From Oscillospiraceae bacterium (GTDB lineage: Bacteria; Bacillota; Clostridia; Oscillospirales; Oscillospiraceae), in the NCBI GenBank assembly GCA_015067995.1, contig SVLJ01000002.1:144638-208637 (forward strand): DNA of 64,000 nt, given 5' to 3'. The stretch's first letter is position 1. Every line of letters starts with the position of its first letter. The translations under genes were made by a program, and so were the position numbers. Shown piece by piece: positions 1 through 7,915 of the stretch. Below the pieces are notes generated by a model, which saw nothing but the letters and a program-made list of their open reading frames with translations, did no database searches and was not told the origin of the DNA.

Positions 1-50
1 GAGTAGGGGCCGATGGCGGCGGGAGCCTTGTCGGTATAAATACGCTTCAT
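1..50 (-). CDS. ridA: RidA family enamine/imine deaminase (5' part only)
   Basis: Only the first 16 codons lie in the window; they read leftward from an ATG at 50 and run off the edge. The start MKRIYTDKAPAAIGPYS is the typical N-terminus of RidA/YjgF proteins, small trimeric enzymes that hydrolyse reactive 2-aminoacrylate-type enamines released by PLP enzymes. An AAGGAG ribosome site sits at 58-63, seven bases before the start. The family suits a genome with serine dehydratase and cysteine synthase, both present later in this window. The C-terminal active-site arginine is outside the window. Confidence 0.88.
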   Translation of the reverse strand, partial: MKRIYTDKAPAAIGPY

Positions 51-148
51 ATGGTTTCTCCTTTTGCGCAGCCGAAGATCCGGCTGAATATGATACTAAT
101 AAGATACCGTTAAAGGGCACAAAAGTAAAGAGTCATCTTTCCAAAAAA

Positions 149-182
149 TTTACAAACACGGTATCGAATCCTGTGTTATACT
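149..182 (+). promoter_or_regulatory. Extended -10 promoter
   Basis: TATACT at 177-182 is preceded by TG at 174-175, making an extended -10. A TTTACA at 149-154 is too far upstream (22 bases) for a standard -35. It would start transcription about 107 bases before the ATG at 296. Confidence 0.5.
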
Positions 183-295
183 ATGGACTGGAAAAGTTTT
201 CGATTTTTTTGCGTAAGACTTCTGTTTTTCCGCTTACCGGCACATACTATCCAGAAAGGACGCGGCAGCAGGCGGCGTCGGATGGGAGATCGTGC

Positions 296-1219
296 ATGGG
301 TGAAAGGGAATTCCTGCCGGGACGGGTATGCGGCGTGCTGCGGGGCGCCTATCTGATGTTGCGCCGCTATCTGGGACACGGCGTGGCTGTTCAGGGTGCA
401 GCGCTGGCGTTTTATTTGCTGTTCACCATGTTTCCGCTGATGGTATTTCTCAGCTCGCTGCTGGGTCTGTTGCATCTGGAGAAGACGGAGCTCCTGCAGG
501 GGCTGACGCAGTTCCTGCCGAAGGAAGTGCTGGATTTTGTCATGACGTATCTGGATTACGCGGCGAATCATTCCAGCGTACGTCTGCTGCTGTTTGGCTT
601 GTTTTTCTCCCTGTATTTTCCCATGCGTGCCACCAACAGTCTGATGCGGGCGGTGCGTACCGCATACCATCTGGGACCGCCGTTGGCGCCTGCACGGCAT
701 CTGTTCCGCACGCTGCTGTATACCATGATGCTCATTGTTGCCATGGTAGTGACGCTGACACTGATGACGGCGGGACGGCGGCTGCTGGAGTATGCTGCAG
801 ATGAACTGGGCCTTCCGCGGGAGCTGGCGGTGCTGTGGCAGTGGCTGCGCTTTCCGGTTACGGCGCTGGTGATGTATTTTGCTCTGTTTCTCCTGTATGC
901 CATGGCGCAGGACGGGCGTCAGCCTATGCGCAATCTATGGCCGGGTGTTCTGGCTGCGCTGCTGGGCTGGATGGTGCTTTCGGCACTGTATTCCGTCTAT
1001 GTAGACTATATTGCGTCCTATTCGCTGCTGTACGGCTCGGTGGGAACGGCGGTGGTTCTGCTGATGTGGCTGTACCTGACGGCGGTGACGCTGATTCTGG
1101 GAGCGGAGCTGAACGGGACACTCATTGCTCTGCGCCGTGAACGGGATGGCGCGGGAGACCTTCCGTTTTCAAAAAAAGTGCAACAACAGGCGGCACGAAG
1201 CCGCAGGAAAGGAACATAA
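296..1219 (+). CDS. YihY/BrkB family integral membrane protein
   Basis: A 307-residue protein with about six hydrophobic segments, including GAALAFYLLFTMFPLMVFLS near the N-terminus, which is typical of the YihY/BrkB (formerly 'RNase BN') family. The family has no settled function; members are inner-membrane proteins sometimes linked to export. The start at 296 is preferred over the longer open frame from 173: it has GGGAG at 283-287 and begins close to the first conserved segment, while the extra upstream residues look non-coding and overlap the promoter. It leads a run with the M29 peptidase, whose ATG follows three bases after this stop. Confidence 0.85.
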   Translation: MGEREFLPGRVCGVLRGAYLMLRRYLGHGVAVQGAALAFYLLFTMFPLMVFLSSLLGLLHLEKTELLQGLTQFLPKEVLDFVMTYLDYAANHSSVRLLLFGLFFSLYFPMRATNSLMRAVRTAYHLGPPLAPARHLFRTLLYTMMLIVAMVVTLTLMTAGRRLLEYAADELGLPRELAVLWQWLRFPVTALVMYFALFLLYAMAQDGRQPMRNLWPGVLAALLGWMVLSALYSVYVDYIASYSLLYGSVGTAVVLLMWLYLTAVTLILGAELNGTLIALRRERDGAGDLPFSKKVQQQAARSRRKGT

Positions 1220-1222
1220 AAT

Positions 1223-2449
1223 ATGCAGGAAAAAATGAGAGAGTATGCCCGGCTTCTGGTGCGGGTGGGACTGAATGTGCAGAAGGGACAGACGTTGGTG
1301 ATTTCCTCGCCGGTGGAGTGTGCCTGGTTTGCCAGAATGTGCGCGGAGGAAGCCTATGAGATCCCCTGCCGCGAGGTGGTGATGAACTGGACGGACGATG
1401 CCATGGCGCGGATGAAGTATCTCCACGCCGATGAGTCTGTCTTCGACAACGTTCCTCTGTGGCGTCGGCATTTCTACAACGATTATGCGCTGGAGGGAGC
1501 CGCCTATCTGGCCATCTCCGCCAGTGATCCGGAAAATCTCAAGGGTGTGGATACTGGCCGTGTGGTGCGGGCGCAGCAGGCATCCGGCTGTACACTGAAG
1601 GATTTTGACCGTCTGCAGATGTGCGGCGGATTCCCCTGGTGCATTGCATCCATCCCCATTCCCAGCTGGGCAAAGCGTGTGTTCCCGGAGCTGCCGGAGG
1701 CGGAGGCCATGGAGCGGCTGTGGGACGCTATTCTGCGCTCTGTCCGCGTCACCGGTGACGGCCGTGCGGTGGAGAAGTGGCAGGAGCACATTGCAACGCT
1801 TTCTGCACGTCTGGAGAAGATGAACGGCTTCAACTTCAAATCCCTCCACTATACCAATTCTCTGGGCACGGACCTGACGGTGGAGCTGCCGGAGGGCCAT
1901 GTCTGGGAGGCGGGCAACGATGTGACCCTGTCCGGCCAGACCTTTATCGCCAATATTCCCACGGAGGAGCTGTTTACCGCGCCTCTGAAAACCGGCGTCA
2001 ACGGTGTGGTGTATTCCTCCATGCCGCTGGTGGACAGCGGCAACATCATCGACGGCTTCCGCTTTACGGTGAAGGACGGCAAGATCGTGGAGGCAGAGGC
2101 AAAGCAGGGCGAAGAGTACCTGAAGGCTGCCATCAGCGTGGACGAGGGCGCATCCTACTTCGGAGAAGTGGCGCTGGTGCCCTATGACAGCCCCATTTCC
2201 AATCAGAAAATCCTGTTTTACAATACCCTGTTTGATGAAAATGCGGCCTGTCACATTGCCTTCGGCGAGGCGTATCCCTGCCTGAAGGGCGGCCATCAGA
2301 TGGACAAGGAAGAGCTGAAAAAGCACGGACTGAACGACTCTATCACCCATGTGGACTTCATGATTGGCACAAAAGATCTCTCCATCGTGGGAACTACCCA
2401 TGACGGACGGGAGATCCCCGTGTTTACGGAGGGCAACTTTGCCTTCTGA
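1223..2449 (+). CDS. M29 family metallo-aminopeptidase
   Basis: A 408-residue cytosolic aminopeptidase of the M29 (AmpS/PepS, thermophilic aminopeptidase) family, which removes N-terminal residues from peptides using a two-metal centre. The known family ligands can be placed: E249 in PTEEL, E315 in YFGEVALVP, H344 and Y351 in HIAFGEAY, and H376/D378 in THVDF, at nearly the family's reference spacing. Length is normal. AAAGGA at 1208-1213 precedes the ATG. It lies directly behind the YihY gene and 24 bases before the carbonic anhydrase gene, so it is probably cotranscribed. Confidence 0.93.
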   Translation: MQEKMREYARLLVRVGLNVQKGQTLVISSPVECAWFARMCAEEAYEIPCREVVMNWTDDAMARMKYLHADESVFDNVPLWRRHFYNDYALEGAAYLAISASDPENLKGVDTGRVVRAQQASGCTLKDFDRLQMCGGFPWCIASIPIPSWAKRVFPELPEAEAMERLWDAILRSVRVTGDGRAVEKWQEHIATLSARLEKMNGFNFKSLHYTNSLGTDLTVELPEGHVWEAGNDVTLSGQTFIANIPTEELFTAPLKTGVNGVVYSSMPLVDSGNIIDGFRFTVKDGKIVEAEAKQGEEYLKAAISVDEGASYFGEVALVPYDSPISNQKILFYNTLFDENAACHIAFGEAYPCLKGGHQMDKEELKKHGLNDSITHVDFMIGTKDLSIVGTTHDGREIPVFTEGNFAF

Positions 2450-2473
2450 GACCAAAGACAGGAGACGAAAGAA

Positions 2474-2983
2474 ATGGCATATCCCCTCAGAAAGACAGAT
2501 GATGATGTACTGATCGCAGAGGGTGCCGTAGTGGCGGGTGACGTGACGCTGGGAAAAGGTGTCAGCGTGTGGTATCATGCGGCTATCCGGGGCGATCAGG
2601 GCGCCATTGCCATCGGAGACAACACCAACGTGCAGGAGTGTGCGGTGATCCATGAACGAACCACCATCGGCAGAGACTGCACCATCGGACACGGCGCCAT
2701 TGTGCACGGATGCACTGTGGGCGACAACACGCTGATCGGCATGGGTGCCATTGTGCTTACCGGCGCCCGCATTGGGCGGGACTGCATCATCGGTGCAGGA
2801 TCGCTTGTGACCGGCAGAATGGATATTCCGGACGGCTCCATGGTGTTGGGTAATCCCGGAAAGGTCATCCGTCCGCTGACAGAGGCGGAGGTACAGCTCA
2901 TCCGGGACTCCATGGAGGAGTATCTGGAAATGGCACGGTGGTACCGGCAGGGCGGGCGTGAACCGCTGGACGAGAGAAAGTAG
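2474..2983 (+). CDS. Gamma-carbonic anhydrase family hexapeptide protein
   Basis: A 169-residue left-handed beta-helix protein with repeated hexapeptide turns (IGDNTN, IGRDCT, VGDNTL, IGRDCI). Three histidines fit the metal site of gamma-class carbonic anhydrases: H60 (VIHERT) and H73/H78 (IGHGAIVHG); the RGD near residue 39 and Q54 are also family-conserved. Proteins of this YrdA/PaaY subgroup form trimers; some hydrate CO2 and others have no measured activity. A GGAGA ribosome site lies just upstream. It sits between the aminopeptidase and AI-2E permease genes in one operon. Confidence 0.9.
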   Translation: MAYPLRKTDDDVLIAEGAVVAGDVTLGKGVSVWYHAAIRGDQGAIAIGDNTNVQECAVIHERTTIGRDCTIGHGAIVHGCTVGDNTLIGMGAIVLTGARIGRDCIIGAGSLVTGRMDIPDGSMVLGNPGKVIRPLTEAEVQLIRDSMEEYLEMARWYRQGGREPLDERK

Positions 2984-2991
2984 GCGCTGCT

Positions 2992-4203
2992 ATGGAATGG
3001 ACACGGAAAAATGTGCTGCTGGTGGTGCTGGCGGGTGTGGCGGCCTATGTGGGCCTGCAGAACCTGGGCGCACTGACGGGCGCTCTGCATTGGCTGGTGG
3101 ATATGCTGTTCCCCTTTGTGCTGGGCAGCGCCATCGCGTTTGTACTGAATGTGCCTATGCGGGCCATCGAGCGGGATCTCTTCCCCAAGACCAGAGGGAT
3201 GGAAAAACTGCGCAGACCTCTGGCATACATCCTGACGCTGGTGTTTGTGATCGGCGTGCTGACCTTGGCAGGACTGGTGATTGTCCCCGGCATCACCGAT
3301 GCCTTTGCGCTTCTGCGTGATCAGATCCCCGCTGCGCTGCAGCGGGTTCAGGAGCAGCTGGATTCGCTGGGTGCGCTGCTTCCCTGGCTGGGAGAGGTGA
3401 TCGCAGATCTGAACATCGACTGGGCGCAGCTGTCCCAGAAAGCGCTGGTTGTGCTGCGTGATCTCAGCGGTCGGCTGCTGTCCTCAGGCAGCGGTATTGT
3501 GGGGGATGTGGTCAGCGGAGTTGCCACCTTTGTCATCGCCTTTATTTTCAGTATTTACATCCTGCTCCAGAAGGAAAAATTGGCCCGGCAAGGCCGCCAG
3601 TGTCTGTATGCTCTGCTTCCGAGATCGGCGGCGGAACGTGCAGTCAGCGTGTTTACACTGGCGGAGCAGACCTTCTCCGGCTTCCTGTCGGGACAGTGTC
3701 TGGAAGCGGTGATCTTGGGCGGTATCTTTGTGCTGGTGCTGAGCATCCTACGGATGCCCTATGTGCTGCTCATCGGCGTTCTGATCTCCCTGACCGCTCT
3801 GATTCCCGTGGTGGGTGCATTTATCGGCTGCGTGATTGGTGCGCTGCTCATTGCCATCAGCGATCCCATGCAGGCCCTGCTGTTTGTGGCGGTGTTTCTG
3901 GTGGTGCAGCAGTTGGAAAACAATCTCATTTATCCTCAGGTGGTGGGGTCTTCTGTGGGGCTGCCTTCCATCTGGGTGCTGGCGGCAGTCACTGTGGGCG
4001 GCAGCCTCATGGGTGTTGCCGGTATGCTGGCTTTTATCCCGCTGTGCTCTGTGGCCTATGCACTGTTTCGTGATTTTATCAAGCGGCGGCTGAAGGAACG
4101 GGGCATCGGGCCCGAGGTGTGGGATCGGCGTGCGCCTGTCGCAGCCGCGGCAGAAAAACCGAAGCCGACACCGGTAAAGAAAAAGCACAAAAAGAAAAAG
4201 TGA
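2992..4203 (+). CDS. AI-2E family transporter (PF01594-type permease)
   Basis: A 403-residue membrane protein of the AI-2E exporter superfamily (TqsA, YtvI and similar). It has N-terminal paired membrane segments, a polar region at about 110-150, then a five-segment C-terminal block containing LENNLIYPQVVGSSVGLPS, the family hallmark. Roles in the family range from autoinducer-2 export to sodium/proton antiport and cannot be resolved from sequence. The C-terminal tail is strongly basic (PVKKKHKKKK). The start is 8 bases after the previous stop, and an intrinsic terminator follows. Confidence 0.9.
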   Translation: MEWTRKNVLLVVLAGVAAYVGLQNLGALTGALHWLVDMLFPFVLGSAIAFVLNVPMRAIERDLFPKTRGMEKLRRPLAYILTLVFVIGVLTLAGLVIVPGITDAFALLRDQIPAALQRVQEQLDSLGALLPWLGEVIADLNIDWAQLSQKALVVLRDLSGRLLSSGSGIVGDVVSGVATFVIAFIFSIYILLQKEKLARQGRQCLYALLPRSAAERAVSVFTLAEQTFSGFLSGQCLEAVILGGIFVLVLSILRMPYVLLIGVLISLTALIPVVGAFIGCVIGALLIAISDPMQALLFVAVFLVVQQLENNLIYPQVVGSSVGLPSIWVLAAVTVGGSLMGVAGMLAFIPLCSVAYALFRDFIKRRLKERGIGPEVWDRRAPVAAAAEKPKPTPVKKKHKKKK

Positions 4204-4206
4204 GCG

Positions 4207-4237
4207 AATCAGGCGTCGTCAGCGGCGCCTGATTTTT
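4207..4237 (+). terminator. Intrinsic terminator of the YihY to AI-2E operon
   Basis: AATCAGGCG at 4207-4215 pairs with CGCCTGATT at 4226-4234, followed by TTTTT. The hairpin includes the last codons and stop of the convergent gene that ends at 4209. Confidence 0.85.
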
Positions 4238-4928
4238 CTGTCTCATCCAGAGGAAAGGGAGATACACAAAGGCCGCTGCAAAACGGAATGGAAAAGACGG
4301 GGATCCCTTCCGATGCCGGGGCGATGGTATACATCTGCCAGAAAAAGCAGAAGCTGTCCGGTGTTATGTAGAAATTGCTGCGATTCCATGTGCGCTTCAT
4401 CGCTTGCGGCCATGATTCGGCGTAACGGGAAAGTCCGGCATTTTCCTGACGACGGATCTCATCGGCTGCCGTGCGCAGAAGAAGTTTCCGCAGAAACGTG
4501 CGGCGCGGGAAAAAGGCTGTGGCCGGCAGCGGATAACCAGTCTGCAGATCCCATGTGTCGCCCCGGCGCAGTACCAGTGTTCTGCCGCCGGTGAATTCCT
4601 GACTGTCGGTGAACAGACTCAGTATGCCGGCTTCGTTGCAGGTGACCTGATACGTGAGACGGGCTGTATATTGGGGCAGGGGAGCGCTGTCCGCCAGTGC
4701 CTGACGGCAGTCCGCTGCTGCCTTGGGAGCAAGCCAGTTTTCACAGTAACGCAGATAACTGCGCCTTTGCAGCTGGTAAAAGCGTTCGATGCGCTGACGG
4801 ATGCGGCAGTCAGGCGATATGGGACAGGGCAGGGAAATGTCTGCCCGAAGCACGGGAATCCCGTCCGCCGTCCATTCCCGTTGGGCGGAGAGAGTCTCGA
4901 TTTCCAGACACTGGCTGCAGTTTTTCAT
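4209..4928 (-). CDS. DUF3298 (RsiV/PdaC C-domain-like) protein
   Basis: A 239-residue protein without a signal peptide or membrane segment. The C-terminal part (NFYITPDSFCFFWQMYTIAP followed by EGIPVFSIPF) matches the DUF3298 fold found in the extracytoplasmic end of RsiV and in PdaC, where it binds or acts on cell wall ligands. Lack of an export signal is unusual for such a domain. The ATG at 4928 is chosen over a GTG at 4937 because GGAGG at 4937-4941 overlaps that GTG but sits 8 bases before the ATG. Its 3' end overlaps the terminator of the convergent operon. Confidence 0.65.
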   Translation of the reverse strand: MKNCSQCLEIETLSAQREWTADGIPVLRADISLPCPISPDCRIRQRIERFYQLQRRSYLRYCENWLAPKAAADCRQALADSAPLPQYTARLTYQVTCNEAGILSLFTDSQEFTGGRTLVLRRGDTWDLQTGYPLPATAFFPRRTFLRKLLLRTAADEIRRQENAGLSRYAESWPQAMKRTWNRSNFYITPDSFCFFWQMYTIAPASEGIPVFSIPFCSGLCVSPFPLDETEKSGAADDA

Positions 4929-5010
4929 TGAATGCACCTCCGTTTATGTCAGCCTATGCCGCAAAGAAGAAATGGTACCGTGAGAAAAACAAGAAAAGTG
5001 CAAAAGGGTC

Positions 5011-5039
5011 TTTACTTTCGCAAAGTAAAATGGTAGTAT
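5011..5039 (+). promoter_or_regulatory. Promoter with perfect palindromic operator before yerC
   Basis: TTTACTTT-CGC-AAAGTAAA at 5011-5029 is a perfect palindrome with 8-base arms. TTTACT at 5011-5016 doubles as the -35 and TAGTAT at 5034-5039 as the -10 (17-base spacer), so a bound protein would block polymerase. The Trp-repressor-like product of the next gene is an obvious candidate ligand. Confidence 0.7.
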
Positions 5040-5090
5040 ACAACTATATTCGTGCTTTACTGCGTGAAATAAACATGAAGAGGTGCACAC

Positions 5091-5396
5091 ATGGTCAAGA
5101 TCGGTAAAAAGGAAAAGAACGGTGAACTCTATAAGGCGATCCTTCTTTTGAAGGACGAGCAGGAGTGCTATGACTTTTTTCAGGATCTCTGCACGGTGTC
5201 TGAACTGAGATCCATGGAGCAGCGTTTTGAAGTGGCGTCGCTTCTGGAAGAGGGCATGATCTATAACGACATTCTGGAGCGCACCGGTGCATCCAGTGCC
5301 ACCATCAGCCGCGTCAACCGGTCCTTGAGTTACGGTACCGGCGCATATGCGACGATTTTTGAGCGCCGCAAGCAGATGGAGCAGGAGCAGGAATGA
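5091..5396 (+). CDS. yerC: YerC/YecD family TrpR-like DNA-binding protein
   Basis: A 101-residue all-helical protein of the Trp-repressor superfamily, YerC/YecD type. The helix-turn-helix is seen in IYNDILERTGASSATISRVN (about 63-82), and the preceding SELRSMEQRFEVASLL is the family's conserved dimer helix. The family's ligand and targets are not established in most bacteria. A perfect palindrome overlaps its promoter, suggesting self-regulation. The stop overlaps the ATG of the methyltransferase gene by four bases (ATGA), so the two are translationally coupled. Confidence 0.92.
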   Translation: MVKIGKKEKNGELYKAILLLKDEQECYDFFQDLCTVSELRSMEQRFEVASLLEEGMIYNDILERTGASSATISRVNRSLSYGTGAYATIFERRKQMEQEQE

Positions 5397-6145
5397 GCAG
5401 CTATGAGGCACTGGCCGGTGCCTATGATGGCCTGATGCAGGATGGGCTTTACCGGAAACGGGCAGACTATCTGCAGCGGCAGTTCCAGCGGAGCGCCATT
5501 CCTGTGCGCTCCGTGCTGGATCTGGCTTGCGGAACCGGTACCATTGCCTGTATGTTGGCGGAAAAAGGGTATACCGTCACGGCTACCGACGGCTCCGAGG
5601 AAATGCTGACGGAGGCGGCACGGAAAGCGGCTGACCTGAAGGCGGATCAGCCGCCGTTTTTTCTGCACCAGAGCATGCCGCGGCTGCGTCTTGCAGAGCC
5701 GGTGGACGCAGTGGTATCCACCCTGGATTCTCTGAACTATCTTACGCGGCCCGGCGATGTGCAGGAGACCTTCCGCCGGGTGGCAAAGTACCTCAAGTCC
5801 GGAGGACTGTTTATTTTTGATGTGAACTCCCCGTATAAGCTGCGCCGTATGGACGGTCAGATGTATACGGATGAAACGGAGGACAGCTTCTGCGTCTGGC
5901 GCACAACGTTTTCTGAGAAAACCAGGGTCTGCACCTATTGGGTGGACCTCTTTCAGCGTGTCCGCGGGGATTCCTGGCGCCGCAGCTATGAGGAGCACCG
6001 GGAACGCGCCTGGGAAGAGGCAGAGCTGCGGGAGTGGCTGGCAGCCGCCGGATTCTCCCGGGTCAAGGTCACAGGCGATCTGAAAATGTCGCCGCCCAAA
6101 CCGGATGAGGACCGGTGGATATTTCACTGCGTGCGGGACAGATGA
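5393..6145 (+). CDS. Class I SAM-dependent methyltransferase
   Basis: A 250-residue soluble methyltransferase. Motif I is VLDLACGTGTIACMLAEKGY (about 42-61), followed by the acidic TATDGSEEML that binds the SAM ribose. VVSTLDSLNYL and GGLFIFDVNS are the later beta-strand motifs. The substrate is unknown; the closest pattern is the methyltransferase-11/25 type acting on small molecules or protein. It overlaps yerC by four bases and ends 31 bases before hslO, so all three may share the palindrome-bearing promoter. Confidence 0.85.
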   Translation: MSSYEALAGAYDGLMQDGLYRKRADYLQRQFQRSAIPVRSVLDLACGTGTIACMLAEKGYTVTATDGSEEMLTEAARKAADLKADQPPFFLHQSMPRLRLAEPVDAVVSTLDSLNYLTRPGDVQETFRRVAKYLKSGGLFIFDVNSPYKLRRMDGQMYTDETEDSFCVWRTTFSEKTRVCTYWVDLFQRVRGDSWRRSYEEHRERAWEEAELREWLAAAGFSRVKVTGDLKMSPPKPDEDRWIFHCVRDR

Positions 6146-6176
6146 GCCCTGCTGAGAAAAAAAGGAGAAATTCTAC

Positions 6177-7061
6177 ATGGCAGATCAGTTGGTAAGAGCC
6201 ATTACAACCGATGGCATGGTAAAAGCCACGGCAGTTTCCACCCGGGAACTGACAGAGCGCGCCCGCCAGATCCATCGTACCCTGCCGGTGGCAACCGCAG
6301 CGCTGGGACGTACGCTGGCGGCAGCCTCCATGCTGGGCAACGCGTTGAAGGGCGATGGAGCCAGCGTTACGCTGCAGATCCGCGGCGGCGGCCCTCTGGG
6401 CAATGTGCTGGTGGTATCGGATAATGAAGGCAATGTCCGTGGCACGGTGGACAATCCTGCACTGGATATTCCTCTGCGTCCCGACGGAAAGCTGGATGTG
6501 GGCACGGCGGTGGGAACGGACGGTACGCTGACGGTGATCCGTGACCTGAATATGAAGGAGCCCTATGTGGGCAGCGTGCAGCTGCTCTCCGGTGAGATCG
6601 CCGACGATCTGGCATCGTACTTTGTGGAATCCGAGCAGATCCCTTCTGCATGCGGCTTGGGTGTACTGGTGGACCGTGACCAGAGCGTCCGCTGTGCCGG
6701 CGGCTATCTCATCCAGTTGCTGCCCGGTGCCGATGAGGATACCATCATCAAGGTGGAGGGCGGCGTGCTGGCGGCAGGTGCCGTGACCGGGATGCTGGAT
6801 CAGAATCCGGATCCGGAAGCGATGCTGCGGACGATCCTTTCTGATTTTGAGGTGGAGATCCTGGAGAAGAGTCCCATCGAATATCGCTGTGACTGCAGCC
6901 GCGAGCGGATGGAGCGCGCACTGATCAGCCTTGGCCCGGATGAGTTGGAAAGCCTCATTGAAGAGCAGGGAGATGCGGAATTGAGCTGCCGTTTCTGCGA
7001 TCAAAAGCAGTATTTCACCAAAGAACAGCTGCTTGATCTGCTGAAAAATATGCGAAAATAA
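6177..7061 (+). CDS. hslO: Hsp33 redox-regulated chaperone
   Basis: A 294-residue Hsp33. The N-terminal fold carries RGGGPLGNVLVVSD and the middle part has RDLNMKEPYVGSVQLLSGEI, both family hallmarks. The C-terminal zinc switch is complete: CDC (about 242-244) and CRFC (about 275-278) supply four cysteines that hold zinc when reduced and form disulfides under oxidation, activating the holdase. An AAAAGGAG ribosome site precedes the ATG. It fits an anaerobe that must survive oxidative unfolding. The tRNA promoter follows immediately. Confidence 0.97.
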   Translation: MADQLVRAITTDGMVKATAVSTRELTERARQIHRTLPVATAALGRTLAAASMLGNALKGDGASVTLQIRGGGPLGNVLVVSDNEGNVRGTVDNPALDIPLRPDGKLDVGTAVGTDGTLTVIRDLNMKEPYVGSVQLLSGEIADDLASYFVESEQIPSACGLGVLVDRDQSVRCAGGYLIQLLPGADEDTIIKVEGGVLAAGAVTGMLDQNPDPEAMLRTILSDFEVEILEKSPIEYRCDCSRERMERALISLGPDELESLIEEQGDAELSCRFCDQKQYFTKEQLLDLLKNMRK

Positions 7062-7088
7062 CAAAAGTAAAAATATTTGAAAAAGTGG

Positions 7089-7117
7089 TTGACAGATCTG
7101 GGTTGGTTTAGTATAAT
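7089..7117 (+). promoter_or_regulatory. Consensus promoter of the tRNA cluster
   Basis: TTGACA at 7089-7094 and TATAAT at 7112-7117 are both perfect, with a 17-base spacer and an A/T-rich upstream stretch. Transcription would begin about 25 bases before tRNA-Val. Confidence 0.93.
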
Positions 7118-7149
7118 AACCTTCGCCGTCTGATGAGAGCGGCGAGCTT

Positions 7150-7226
7150 GGGAGCATAGCTCAGCTGGTTAGAGCACCTGCCTTACAAGCAGGGGGTCAC
7201 TGGTTCGAGTCCAGTTGTTCCCACCA
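7150..7226 (+). tRNA. tRNA-Val (anticodon TAC)
   Basis: The acceptor GGGAGCA pairs with TGTTCCC (one G-U). The anticodon loop is CTTACAA, giving TAC. The T loop is TTCGAGT and CCA is encoded at 7224-7226. It is the first gene of the cluster. Confidence 0.97.
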
Positions 7227-7237
7227 CTTTTGCAAAT

Positions 7238-7314
7238 GGCCCGGTAGTTCAGTTGGTTAGAACGCTAGCCTGTCACGCTAGAGGTCGACGGTTCGAGCCC
7301 GTTCCGGGTCGCCA
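7238..7314 (+). tRNA. tRNA-Asp (anticodon GTC)
   Basis: The acceptor GGCCCGG pairs with CCGGGTC, the anticodon loop is CTGTCAC, the discriminator is G and CCA is encoded. It lies 11 bases after tRNA-Val. Confidence 0.97.
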
Positions 7315-7317
7315 TTT

Positions 7318-7393
7318 GCCCAGATAGCTCAGTTGGTAGAGCAGTAGACTGAAAATCTACGTGTCGCTGGTTCGACTCCGGCTCTGGGCACCA
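7318..7393 (+). tRNA. tRNA-Phe (anticodon GAA)
   Basis: The acceptor GCCCAGA pairs with TCTGGGC, the anticodon loop is CTGAAAA, the discriminator is A and CCA is encoded. It begins three bases after tRNA-Asp. Confidence 0.97.
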
Positions 7394-7396
7394 TTT

Positions 7397-7472
7397 GCGG
7401 GCATAGCTCATCTGGTAGAGCGCCACCTTGCCAAGGTGGAGGTAGCGAGTTCGAGCCTCGTTGCCCGCTCCA
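7397..7472 (+). tRNA. tRNA-Gly (anticodon GCC)
   Basis: The acceptor GCGGGCA pairs with TGCCCGC, the anticodon loop is TTGCCAA, the discriminator is T and CCA is encoded. It is the last gene of the first tRNA transcript. Confidence 0.97.
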
Positions 7473-7474
7473 AA

Positions 7475-7502
7475 GAATGCCCACACGTTCGTGTGGGCAT
7501 TC
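7475..7502 (+). terminator. Hairpin after the four-tRNA cluster
   Basis: A 12-pair perfect stem (GAATGCCCACAC with GTGTGGGCATTC) has a GTTC loop and starts three bases after the tRNA-Gly CCA. No U-run follows, so it may act as a weak terminator or a 3' processing signal. Confidence 0.6.
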
Positions 7503-7519
7503 TGCATCGAAAATAAATG

Positions 7520-7547
7520 TGGACTTTTCCGGAAAGCCGCATATAAT
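7520..7547 (+). promoter_or_regulatory. Promoter of tRNA-Cys
   Basis: TGGACT at 7520-7525 and a perfect TATAAT at 7542-7547 (16-base spacer) lie just upstream of tRNA-Cys. This gives tRNA-Cys a start independent of the four-tRNA cluster. Confidence 0.75.
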
Positions 7548-7561
7548 ATAGATGTACCCGT

Positions 7562-7636
7562 GGTGACATAGCCAAGTGGTAAGGCAAGAGTCTGCAAAAC
7601 TCTCATTCCCCGGTTCAAATCCGGGTGTCACCTCCA
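7562..7636 (+). tRNA. tRNA-Cys (anticodon GCA)
   Basis: The acceptor GGTGACA pairs with TGTCACC. The anticodon loop is CTGCAAA (GCA), the T loop is TTCAAAT and CCA is encoded at 7634-7636. Confidence 0.97.
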
Positions 7637-7638
7637 GC

Positions 7639-7671
7639 AACCCCCGTAGTCGAAAGACTGCGGGGGTTTTT
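7639..7671 (+). terminator. Intrinsic terminator of tRNA-Cys
   Basis: AACCCCCG-t-AGTC, a GAAA loop and the matching arm ending CGGGGGTT are followed by TTT. Confidence 0.9.
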
Positions 7672-7823
7672 CGGCTTCCGGTACGGAAGCGGACCGGAAA
7701 CGGGAATACCGGCATCGGAAGAAGCTGGAAGAGACATATCAAATGCTGTATGTGGAAAAGCCTGAATTGCTGTTGGTGAAGGACATTTGTTCGGACGATT
7801 CTCCACCAGAGACAGAGGGATAG
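7650..7823 (+). pseudogene. Orphan reading frame after tRNA-Cys, possible gene remnant
   Basis: An open frame of 57 codons runs from just inside the tRNA-Cys terminator to TAG at 7821-7823, with TAG at 7647 bounding it upstream. The first ATG is at 7743 and lacks a convincing ribosome site, giving only 26 residues. The translation is charged and protein-like (EYRHRKKLEETYQMLYVEKP in the middle). It resembles the C-terminal tail of a lost gene next to a tRNA, a common integration point. I do not recognise the family, and chance is possible in so short a stretch. Confidence 0.3.
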
Positions 7824-7915
7824 TAAGAGACAGAGATCAATAACAACGCAGGTGCGCCGCCCTGCGCGCCGCATACTCCCTGTTTCAAAAAATCCATATG
7901 GTTTCGGTATTTCCA

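Noticed and set aside
7150..7823. Prophage or genomic island at the tRNA cluster
   Set aside because: No integrase, no repeat of a tRNA 3' end within the window, and core genes continue on both sides.
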